Below, in pieces: positions 29,031 through 38,892 of a DNA stretch of 64,000 nt. The stretch is from Turritopsis dohrnii (Eukaryota > Cnidaria > Hydrozoa > Anthoathecata > Oceaniidae). Both the position numbers and the translations under genes were made by a program. How positions within the stretch are numbered: position 1 is the stretch's first letter; every line of letters starts with the position of its first letter. Location: contig BQMF02000181.1 in assembly GCA_027922465.2 (NCBI GenBank), positions 496,001-560,000 of the forward strand. The letters run 5' to 3'. The notes under the pieces were generated by a model. It was not told the origin of the DNA. It did not search any database and saw only the letters and a list, made by a program, of their open reading frames with translations.

Positions 29031-29237
29031 ATGCAAACCGATCGTCGTCGTCGTGAAGCCAAAAAATGTATACTTCGTGCATACGTTTACATGAAATCAA
29101 CACATGAAGCGAAAAATTCGTACCGTGCACGTCTTCGAGGTGCCAGCGCAGTAACCCACTTTAGATTTCAAAGTTTCTTGGATTTAAAAGAAATTAAAGA
29201 TGAAAAAGATCGTAAAGAAGTTCTCAATATTTTGTGA
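29031..29237 (+). CDS. Small basic ORF of unknown function, 68 aa
   Basis: Open from ATG at 29031 (MQTDRRRREAKKCILRAY) to a stop at 29235-29237. The composition is charged and looks coding (SYRARLRGASAVTHFRFQ, then EIKDEKDRKEVLNIL). It lies just outside the left end of the foldback element. No family is recognised. It could be a short gene, a terminal exon or chance. Confidence 0.3.
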   Translation: MQTDRRRREAKKCILRAYVYMKSTHEAKNSYRARLRGASAVTHFRFQSFLDLKEIKDEKDRKEVLNIL

Positions 29238-30049
29238 ACAGAGTGAAAGAGATAAGCTTTTGTTATATTTTTATTCTTGCTTTTGTTTTCTTTTATAAAT
29301 GTCTGAGTGTTTGTTTTGTACACGGCTTACCGAAAGCTAGCCGTACCTAACAGCCGTACATAAGCCGTACCTTAGCCGTACTTAAGAAAACCAACGATTT
29401 AAGCTGCTGTGTATGAAAAAAGTAATTCAATCAAGTTCAAAACAGTTAGAGAAGTGATATAACAATAATAAATTAGCATTATTTCGTATTCCAAGTTCAA
29501 CTTCTAATTAAATCAATAAGTAGTATTTTAGGCGATAAAAGCTATACTCCATCGTAGAGATTATCAGGGAATCTTCTTTTCCCTCGTAGAATTTCAGCTA
29601 CATTGATTCATTCATTATCTGACCTCGAATCTGTTAGTGCAACTCGAAACTTAAGTACGGCTGGCCCCGAATCTGTTACTGAGATTGGAAAAAAAGTACG
29701 GCTGGACAAAATAAGGTACGGCTGACCTCGAATTTTGGTACTGTGACTCGAAAATTAAGTACGACTGGCCAAAATAAGGTACGGCTGACCTCGAATCTGT
29801 TAGTGCAACTCGAAAATTAAGTACGGCTGGCCAAAATAAGGTACGGCTGACCTCGAATTTGGTACTGTGACTCGAAAATTAAGTACGGCTGGAAAAACTA
29901 AGGTTATCAATAATGAATACGTAACTTATTCGTTCTGATTTTAATTTATTGACAATGAATCATTTTATCATATTTTTATAGCAGCGATAAAAGTTCGTTG
30001 AAGTGTTTATATATATATATATATTGACAATTGTAGATACGTATATATA

Positions 30050-30583
30050 TACCGTATTTCCTCTATTAAGCGCCCGGGCGCTTATAAAATTTTTTCGAAA
30101 ATTAGGAGGGCGCTTATTGGAGGGGGCGCTTAAAAGAGGGGGGCGCTTATAAAATTATTTCAAAAAACCCCTACAAAAAATTGTGAGATGTGTTAAAAAT
30201 AAATACTTATTTCCACTTTTATTATTTTCTATAAAAACTATGTACAGAAAACAGAAGAAATATCAGGTATGGTTCATGTAATGTTTTCCAACTCTATATC
30301 TATGTCGTCATCTTCTTCTTAATCGGAGTCTATTAGAATGTTTGGATCATCTTCCATGTCTCGTTGAAAAGATCTACAAGCAGTTGGCTGACTGTTTTGG
30401 CTAGTTTCTAATAAGCGCCCGGGCGCTTATCTAGGATTTTGACTCTAACATTGTAACTCTAATAAGCGCCCGGGCGCTTATTAGAGGGGGGCGCTTATAA
30501 AATTATTTTTGAATTAACAGGGGCGCTTATTAGAGGGGGCGCTTAAAAGAGGGGGGCGCTAAATAAAAAGAGGAAATACGGTA
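30050..30583. mobile_element. 0.53-kb MITE with 15-bp TIRs and CGCCCGGGCG-rich interior
   Basis: The perfect terminal inverted repeat taccgtatttcctct is at 30050-30064 and its complement at 30569-30583. The outer TA may be the target duplication. Just inside both ends lie repeated gcgcccgggcgcttat and ggggggcgctta blocks, far more GC-rich than their surroundings. No ORF. Nested in the larger foldback element. Confidence 0.8.
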
Positions 30584-30766
30584 CCTGTATAAAATATTAC
30601 TGAATAATAACAATAATAACAATAATAACTGTTCCTCTTTCTTTTCTTTCTTTTAAAAAAGTCGAAATCACAGGTGCGACAAAAGGCTATGCACATGTAT
30701 AAAACACTATGTAAACTGTTCAACCAAAAGTTAATTGTAAACTCGGATATCGATCGATCATTAGTA

Positions 30767-31484
30767 CAGTACACATCCGTTAATTCGAACACTCAAGGGA
30801 CCGAAAAATTTGTTCGAATTAGCGAATGTTCGAATTATCGGATAATTGGGAAAAATGAGAATTCAGATAGAATTTCTTACATCTTTCTTGCACTTGGGCA
30901 GCAAACGAGAAGAAGTGACAAGAAAGAATGAAAGAAAAAAAAACATTCAAATTTTCAAAATCGAATGTCTTAAAAATCAAACGTTTCCAGAATCAAACAA
31001 TTTCAGAATGGAACATTTTACAACACTCTGCAAAGCCATGGATTTTTGGATAGAGAAGTTCTAGAGAGTCAAGTAAAACAAGAAAATGAATTTGACAAAA
31101 ATACGCTGCTGCAGTAATACAGAACAACGTTGTGGTTGTACATTTGGTAAAAGGAAAGACAGGCCGTTTTGCAAAACAATCTCATTTTTTCTTCAAGCAA
31201 GCGATGGCAATAGCTGCAAAGAAGTTTATCTCCAAATACCTTGTAAACTTGATTTTACTGGGAGTGTATAATTTATTGAAAAGTTGAAAGAAATTTTACC
31301 ACCATCAGAAAAATGTCTTCATTTTCACATAGTCATAAGAAAGACTATGATGTGTTCACTACAGTTTTAGATTAATAGTGCCCAAAAGTTCGAATTAACG
31401 AGTGGTTTTTTAGCCTAGGGACCGAAAAAACTGTTCGAGTTAACGAAATGTTCGAATTAACGGAGTTCGAATTAAGCGGCACAA
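30767..31484. mobile_element. pogo/Tigger-like MITE remnant
   Basis: The ends carry inverted, repeated ttcgaattaacg and gggaccgaaaaa motifs (30779-30845 left, 31386-31480 right). This pattern is typical of pogo-group TIRs, and the left edge begins with cagtac. The middle holds only short frames and no transposase. Exact ends and target duplication are not certain. Confidence 0.55.
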
Positions 31485-31497
31485 AATATAAGACTTT

Positions 31498-31560
31498 AGG
31501 GGCTGTTCATATGGAGGTGAGCTGGCCCGGTTAGCCGGGCTAGCTCACTTAGCAGGGATC
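31498..31560. repeat. Short repeat fragment resembling the 44920-45112 element
   Basis: ttaggggctgttcatatgga followed by a gagctggc...gccgggctagctc palindrome. The terminus is similar to the complement of the element near 45110. Too short to classify. Confidence 0.35.
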
Positions 31561-31795
31561 TCACTGTTATTAAGAAATCTTTATAAAAATAAATTTTCTT
31601 TCAAAATGAACACAGAATGGTGACTTATTTTGTTATCTTATTGGTTGTTAATTTTTCTCCAGAGAAAATAGTGTGATCTAATTCCGATATAGTGATGTTT
31701 ATCAAAGAACGTTTGTATGTTTTATAAATATGGTGGTCTTCCGGAAGGAGCCAACCAAAAACTTCAATAGTGTAGGCTAAAGTTTCATCTAGCGT

Positions 31796-32212
31796 CATTG
31801 TTGCGGAAATACCTCAGCTGAAATCTACGGCAGAAGCACAAAAAATATTCTCGGAAATCGACTGTATCGCAAATCCATGGCAAGAACAGCTTTAGCTTTG
31901 TCAAAGAAGGAAGCTCTAACCAAGTTTCTTCCCACGACATTTTTGAATTGCTTGGCTGCCGGATTGACAGTGACACTGACAGATTTTAAGCACAACTGGC
32001 CAGTATATATCCCAGTTATCTCTGGTTCGCCATTTACGACATTCGATTACGCCAATATCATTCTTTTGGAATTATGTGTACTCCGTTACATTTCCTTAAA
32101 ATCAGGGAAATCTTTTGATGATTTGGTCGAACAGTTAGAAGCGATTAACAGCGAGGATAGATCTGACGAGGATAGTGAAAGGAGTGAACATAGAAGTATT
32201 CATGACGTCTGA
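31796..32212 (+). CDS. Unrecognised ORF carried by the Mutator-like element
   Basis: Open from directly after a ctag, a possible splice acceptor, to a stop at 32210-32212: about 139 codons, with the first ATG at 31877 (111 aa). Features include YGRSTKNILGNRLYRKSM, a mixed hydrophobic core (TTFLNCLAAGLTVTLTDF, YANIILLELCVLRYISLKSG) and a strongly acidic tail (SEDRSDEDSERSE). This is protein-like composition, unlike the random frames around it. It could be the last exon of a transposase accessory protein or a captured host exon. No function is proposed. Confidence 0.4.
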   Translation, partial: HCCGNTSAEIYGRSTKNILGNRLYRKSMARTALALSKKEALTKFLPTTFLNCLAAGLTVTLTDFKHNWPVYIPVISGSPFTTFDYANIILLELCVLRYISLKSGKSFDDLVEQLEAINSEDRSDEDSERSEHRSIHDV

Positions 32213-33124
32213 TTTATAACCGTATTAAGAAATTTACAGATTTGGTTATATTCAATGTAAGTTTAATAAACTCTCCGCAGCCATACACATTCCTACAACT
32301 TGACTTAACTTCTCTTGCGGTTCCCCTGTACAATATTTTGTCCAGCCGTACTTATTTTTATCAGCTGTTCTTATTTTCATACAGTATAGGTTCCAATCGT
32401 TTGTGATAATAGCTAATCGCCCCTGTTTTAGTAAAGATCAAATGTATAGTAGCAGTATTTTTTGAAAAGATTACTGCCAAACTATATTTGTCATATGTTC
32501 TTTTAAGCAACTGAAAAGACCTTGTTTGTTTTTGATATATTGCTTCTCACTCTCACATTCAAGCAGTCACCTTATTTTGGCCAGCGGTACTTAATTTTCG
32601 AGTTGCACTAACAGATTCGAGGTCAACCGTACCTTATTTTGTCCAGCCGTACTTAATTTTCGAGTTGCACTAACAGATTCGAGGTCAGCCGTACCTTATT
32701 TTGGCCAGCCGTACTTAATTTTCGAGTCACAGTACCAAATTCGAGGTCAGCCGTACCTTATTTTGTCCAGCCGTACTTAATTTGGTCAGGAAGCTTTATT
32801 ACAAAGTTTATAATCGTATATATTTAGACTTACATTGAGCAGCTGGATCTGAGTTGTTGCAAGGGGGATTCCCTTACCTGCTCTTCCCCGCAGATCACCT
32901 ATCATTACTTAATTTTGAAATGGAAATTTTCGTCTTTTTAGTGGCGATGTTGATTAACTAACTGTAGTTGTATTTCAGTAATACTTTGTTACAGCAGTTG
33001 TTATTGATCTTTTTGCTTTAAATACATTCTCCTATTCTAAATGGACATATTTTCTTAAGTACGGCTAAGGTACGGCTAAGGTACGGCTGTTAGGTACGGC
33101 TAGCTTTCGGTAAGCTTGTACACG

Positions 33125-33728
33125 TGTGGGTTGTATTGCTTTTTAAGCCCTCCTGGATTAACACAGCTCAGCTCAATGTCCTTCTCAGCTCCAACATCGA
33201 GATTGTCTGTCTACTGCATCACTTATATTTGATGTTTCTCTAGCTATTTAAATGAATTTGTATGCCATCATTTGATTTGGTTAACCCGCAGTATAATTTA
33301 TACTTTTTGTTTTAATTAACCTTTTATCGATGATATTAGTTTTTAACTTTTACTAATTACTACGAACAGCCTTCCTTCTCACCATGCACCATGGCAACTA
33401 CAAATTCAAAACATTGCACAATCTGCATTTAACACATATTTCTGCTTTCAGTTATATATTCATGGTGCAGATTTGTGTAAGTTTCGATCATGTATTGTTC
33501 GTGATCGTTAACTTTTTATGTTTACAATGTAGGAATTAGGGAGATCTATACATACATATATCAAATGTTTAAAGCATATGATTTACGTAATTCATAATCA
33601 CTCTTATATCTGAAAGATCAGAATTAATATTATTTTAATATTAATATTATTCGTCCCCAAAGAAATGATGTTTTAGGTCTTTCAGATGAATTTTACGTCA
33701 TTATATACATTACACCATTAGTTCATAC
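33125..33728. other. Spacer between the foldback element and the repeat dimer
   Basis: AT-rich. Contains an attaatattattttaatatt-type palindromic patch at 33624-33650. No gene seen. Confidence 0.4.
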
Positions 33729-34592
33729 TAGCCGCCAAGGCGGCGTCGCTCGCCGCCCATGTCCACCTGCTCTGTATCACTCTATCAATAAACGTCAAAT
33801 TTCCTTATAAACGTGTGTTCAACCAGAAGCAGATTCGAAGTCACAACATCTGGTAAAACCAATCTTTGATCAGTGTAACAATACACTCAAAACGTATAGA
33901 GAGAAAACTTCAACTTTTTATTAACTTTTGTTTTAGAAAAGTTACGCGCTCTAACATGGGTGCTATCAAACGTAAGGGGGAAATGGTTTCTCTTCTTAAA
34001 AAGATCACACGGGAGGAGAGAAAAAAGGCACGTGCTAAATGAATAAAGTGAATAAAAAAAAACGTTCGATCTGATTAAAATAGATTAAAAGAAATCGATT
34101 AAAAGAAATTAAGACAACTATTAAGACAAAAGCGAAAAAAAATATTTTGTATCATGATACTCTTTTTTAACGTATCGGTTTTTAAACATTTTGATTCCTC
34201 GAAAAAAAGTTCACCCGTCTCAGACAGTCAGGCAAGCGTTAGGATACACTGGCAAACCGAACATGCTGCCACGTTCTGCCACTGCTGCTTTTGGTCCAAA
34301 ATGTTTAATCAGTTAGTTTCTTTGTATTTAGTTGATGTACTGTTTTCAAAGCCAAGTCAACGTGGAATATAAAACTAACAATAATGATAAAAACAAAACG
34401 TTATTCCTATTAGTTCATCAGCCAAAAAAAGTCACGTTCGATTGGGGTTGCAATGTATTTGCTTCGAACTCACGTCGCACACAAAAAAGGAAATAATTTC
34501 GCTCACAATTCAATCTACCATTTTGCGTGACTTACAAACAAACAAACAAACAAACAGACAGACAGACGGAGAATCGACTATTAATATATAGA
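33729..34592. repeat. GCCGCC-headed dispersed repeat, copy 1
   Basis: Starts tagccgccaaggcggcgtcg (a GC palindrome). It has a conserved middle (gttacgcgctctaacatggg) and ends in caaa/caga microsatellites plus ggagaatcgactattaatat. Joined head-to-tail to copy 2. The short frame inside (34154-34372) is shared between copies but shifts by indels, so I do not call it coding. Element class unknown. Confidence 0.8.
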
Positions 34593-35515
34593 TAGCCGCC
34601 AAGGCGGCGTCGCTCGCCGCCCATGTGCACCTGCTCTGTGTGTCACCCCGGAGACCCCCATAAACCTCATATTTCCTGAAAAAACGGCTCGTACAGCTTG
34701 TGTTCAGCCAGAGGCAGATTCGAAATCAAATATCAAATATCAGTTTAAACAATGGTTCCAAAAAACCCCAAATTTCATGATGTGTTACTTATTTATTTTT
34801 TAAAACAATCGCTGATCAGTACAACAATACACTCAAAACGTATTAACTTTTGTTTTAAAAAAAGTTACGCGCTCTAACATGGGTGCTATCAAACGTAAGG
34901 GGGAAATGGTTTCTCTTCTTAAAAAGATCACACGGGAGGAGAGAAAAAAAGGCACGTGCTAAAAGAATAAAGTGAATAAAAAAAACGTTCGATCTGATAT
35001 AAAATAAAAAGATTAAAAGAAATCGATTAAAACAAATTAAGACAACTATTATGACAAAAGCAAAAAAAAATATTTTGTTTTATGATACTCTTTTTTTACC
35101 TATAGGTTTTTAAAATTTTGATTGCTCGAAAAAAAGTTCACCCGTCTCAGACAGTCAGGCAAGGATACGTTAGGATACACTGGCAAACCGAACATGCTAC
35201 CACGTTCTCCCACGGCTGCTTTTTGTCCAAAATGTTTTATCAGTTAGTTTCTTTGTATTTAGTTGATGTATTGTTTTCAAAGCCAAGTCAACGTGGAATA
35301 TAAAACTAACAAAATAATAAAAACGAAACGTTATTCCTATTAGTTCATCAGCCAAAAAAAGTCACGTTCGATTGGGGTTGCAGTGTATTTGCTTCGAACT
35401 CACGTCGCACACAAAAAAAGAAATAATTTCGCTCACAACTCAATCTACCATTTTGCGTGACTTACAAACAAACAAACAAACAAACAGACGGAGAATCGGC
35501 TATTAATATATAGAT
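34593..35515. repeat. GCCGCC-headed dispersed repeat, copy 2
   Basis: Same order of blocks as copy 1, with an added stretch near 34730-34800 and one fewer microsatellite unit. It begins immediately at the end of copy 1 (atatatagat then agccgcc). Confidence 0.8.
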
Positions 35516-36391
35516 GTATACAAAGTTTCACAATGCCGTGGAGTGTATATGATATTAGATTAATGTCATAAATAATTCAATCTTTTTTCGAATTTTGTAT
35601 AAAGAGTTTTGATATAATACTGGTCTTGAATATATCAATTCAGGTCAAGAATGTTTGTAAATACAAAACATGGTGCATGCCATATTGTCAAATAACTGGT
35701 AACTTATACCTTATAACTTATAACTTATAATCAAACTAAAGCACAAATATCTGATTTCAGTTATGTTGATTTCGGTATGGGTGCATTTTGCATCATCAAA
35801 TCATCAAGTTTTCCTTTTCGCGGTTGTGATTTTGGAAGTTTGTCAGGAAGTTTGGCATCACAATATCGAATTCAGAAATTCAGAATGTTCAGAGTAACAT
35901 TAGAATAAGTTACGTGCATACGCATCATCCTTTAATATTATTTTTTTTATGTTGATCTTCAAGTCAAGAAGACTTGTAAATAATAACGCGATTTGTAAAT
36001 ATGCAAAGCATTTCTTGTTGTATAAGTTTTAGCTCTAAATCTTTCATTCAATAAATTTTATTCAATGCACTGATTTTTGGCGGATCTTGCCTTAAAAAGA
36101 TTTTAATTGGAGAAAGAAAGAAAAGTGACCAATTTTTTGAGGGGGGTGACTAAAGATTTTAATTGGATTTCTGTGTATGCAAGAAAGCCTACAAATTGTC
36201 GTTCTTCGTGTTTTTCTTCTTTCTGTCCTCCAAAGATCATGATCAATAAAACATTTTTATATTTTTTTCTTGTGTTTTTTGTAAACTTTGGCTATGTTTT
36301 GTTTCGAATCAAAGTTTGAAACGCAGATTTCTAAGGATTTTTCGCTCTAATTTTTTTTTTTGAAAAAGTTTTTTTTTTCTTTTGGCTCTTA
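35516..36391. other. AT-rich spacer
   Basis: No exon or complete element recognised. A short ttataactta tandem repeat is at 35700-35735. Confidence 0.4.
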
Positions 36392-36994
36392 GCGTACACT
36401 TGTGTAATTCCGGACAAATTTAGATATTTTTCTTACTCCTTCTTTCAAACTTGATATTCATCGCATCTTTCTTTGTTTCAGATCTGTCTCGATCTTATGG
36501 CTATCGTTTGGCGCCCCAACTATAAAGATTTGAGTGATCGAGACAGCGGTATATCAGCGGAAGTCAACCCTTATATTGGTGCATAATTCCGGACAAACGT
36601 GCACAATTCCGGACAAAAACCCCTCAGAGTCGCTCAAATTCCTCTACAGTCGAAATTCTTTCGTTAATAAGTCATTAATTATCATAAATTAACATTACAA
36701 AAAGAATTAATGCCATAACTTTTCTGATTATTATGATAATTAAAGATTTGTGATGTGACGCCGTTCGCCTGATGGTCTTGCTTGCTAAAGGAAACTACGA
36801 AACCGTAAAGCGTGTATTTTTGTATACAGCAGATTTCGGCAACCGGCAAATGATGCGTATCCATACTGGTAAACATGTTGTGAGATATCGTTCACAGTTT
36901 GTTCGTTGAATGGAGCAATGGATGTTGCTCAATAAGGAAAAGTGTAAGTTGTCCAGAATTACACTTTGTCTGCCGGAATTACACAAGTATACGC
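36392..36994. mobile_element. 0.6-kb MITE with TA target duplication
   Basis: TA at 36390-36391 and 36995-36996. The ends are gcgtacacttgtgtaattcc and its near-complement (one mismatch, gtatac for gtacac). Extra copies of attccggacaaa occur near 36588-36620. No transposase frame. The TA duplication suggests a Tc1/mariner-type origin. Confidence 0.8.
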
Positions 36995-37660
36995 TACAGA
37001 ATTTCTTTTAAAAATCTTAATCTTATTTTGATTATAAAAATACGTATCCATGGTTTTAGTTCACACATTTCTTTTGTTTGTAGCAAATACTTTCTGATGT
37101 TACTTGTTAAGCCTTATTTACACTTTTTGAAAGGTATATTAGCATCAGTGTGACATAGGACTATGTTTGTTTTTGTTTCCGTTGTATAGGCTTGCAATGT
37201 ATAGCTTGCTGCGTGTACAAATTGGAATGTTTGAGCGCGGGGGCATTTTTAGCTAAAGCTACATGCTAGTTCTTAGTAAATGCAAAGAAAATATCATTTT
37301 CAAAGTTTGAGATCGATTTTCATTCAGTATTCTTGGAATCTCATATGAGAAATTCCAGCTGACTATACTCAATTGACCAGGAAATAGATGTTTTTAAACA
37401 ATTGATCTTTTGTACCATTTTGAAGAGTTGTAAAACAATGAAAAGAAAAATCGTTTTTCAACATCACCCTACCAGCTTTCTTGCTTTCGTCCGTATGTCA
37501 TAAAGGCAAGAAACCCTGGGTATGAAAATTTTTTCTCAAACTTGATCTCCATTTCCCAATGTTCAACAATAAATTGCTAATGTAACTCAGGTAACTTTAC
37601 TGATACACTGCTAGAAGTTTTGCAAACATCTGCAGCCGTCAAATTAGTACTAGCACTAAC
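36995..37660. other. AT-rich spacer
   Basis: Nothing recognised between the TA-flanked MITE and the AACGTT-rich element. Confidence 0.4.
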
Positions 37661-38463
37661 CCCAGCAGGCACCCAACGTTTATTTAACGTTAGTCTAACG
37701 TTGCTTCTAGGTTTAACGTTACCAACGTAAAACCAACGTTACTCCAACGTTAACTACTTACGTTAGTATAACGTTAGAAAGTTACATCAGGACAACGTTA
37801 AATTTCGTTAATTTACGTTATACTAACGTTAGTGTTACGTTATTTTTTACGTTGTGGTAACGTTGGTGGTTGATTAGAATGGAAGTCTTCTTTTAATTAA
37901 CGTTAAATACTTACGTTAGCATAACGTTAAATACTTACGTTAGTATAACGTTAAATACTTACGTTAGTATTACGTTAGAAAGTTACTTCAGGACAACGTT
38001 AAATTTCGTTAATTTACGTTATACTAACGTTAGTGTTACGTTATTTTTTACGTTGTGGTAACGTTGGTGGTTGGTTAGAATGGAAGTCTTTTTTTAATTA
38101 GTATAACGTTAAATACTTACGTTAGCATAACGTTAAATACTTACGTTAGTATAACGTTAAATACTTACGTTAGTATTACGTTAGAAAGTTACTTCTACGT
38201 TATTTTTTACGTTGTGGTAACGTTAGTGGTTGGTTAGAATGGATAGCATGAATTTCCGTTGATTTTCATTTATTGCAATTTGCCGTAACCACAAGCATTC
38301 GTTTAACACCTTCACTTATATTTGTTTCTTTTTCTTCTATTAGACATGCGTAAATATTGTCATAAAAATATACTTTTCTTGTCAATGAAAGGTAAATATC
38401 AACTTTTATGACTATTCGCTGTTATCGTCATTTTTCTTACTTTGTTGGGATGGACACCGGGAT

Positions 38464-38862
38464 TTGTTTATAATGACAGTAAAATGCATGGAGCATTATA
38501 TTAAACCCACTCTGAGCCTAAATCCCGATATAATAATCATTCACTGTGGTACGAATAATCTAAAAGGAAACGAAAACCCCGAAGAGATTGCGGGCAGTAT
38601 CGTAAATCTAGCTGAAGATACGCAGCTCCGGAGTAGTGGCATAAAAGTGGTTGTTTCTGGTGTTACGCCACGGAACGATCGCTATAAAGAAGACGCACGG
38701 AATGTGAATGAATACCTACGAAACCTGTGCATTCGGAAGAACCTGCAATTCTTAGATCACCCAAATTTGAACCAGACACATTTAAATCGTAGTCGTTTGC
38801 ACCTAAATAGAAAAGGAACATCTATTCTAGCACGAAATTTTAAAGAATTTATTACCAACTGA
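38464..38862 (+). CDS. LINE ORF1, C-terminal SGNH-esterase-like part, 5'-truncated
   Basis: Contains the GTNN block (IIIIHCGTNNLKGNENPEE) and a C-terminal SRLHLNRKGTSILARNF block carrying the catalytic-type His. These are typical of the esterase domain in ORF1 proteins of CR1/L2-like LINEs. The GDS block with the nucleophilic serine should lie upstream and is missing, so this is not a complete protein. The ATG at the start of this frame is probably internal. Confidence 0.75.
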   Translation: MFIMTVKCMEHYIKPTLSLNPDIIIIHCGTNNLKGNENPEEIAGSIVNLAEDTQLRSSGIKVVVSGVTPRNDRYKEDARNVNEYLRNLCIRKNLQFLDHPNLNQTHLNRSRLHLNRKGTSILARNFKEFITN

Positions 38863-38892
38863 CTATCTGACTTCGATGTAACGGATAGTGGT

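Larger units (their letters stand above)
29325..33115. mobile_element. 3.8-kb Mutator-like foldback element with long terminal inverted repeats
   Basis: The direct repeat ttgtacacg flanks it at 29316-29324 and 33116-33124, a 9-bp duplication as in Mutator-like elements. The terminal inverted repeats are about 68 bp (start gcttaccgaaagctagccgt) and nearly perfect. Inside each end is an array of roughly 60-bp units with gtacggctggcc and gacctcgaat motifs (29638-29905 left, 32570-32790 right), in opposite orientation, so the arms extend to several hundred bp. It contains nested elements at 30050-30583 and about 30767-31484 and an ORF at 31796-32212. No MULE transposase motif is seen, so it is probably non-autonomous. 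Confidence 0.8.

Noticed and set aside
34154..35303. Recurring 60-72 codon frames in the GCCGCC repeats
   Set aside because: The frames shift between copies by indels and show no protein-like conservation, so they are repeat sequence.
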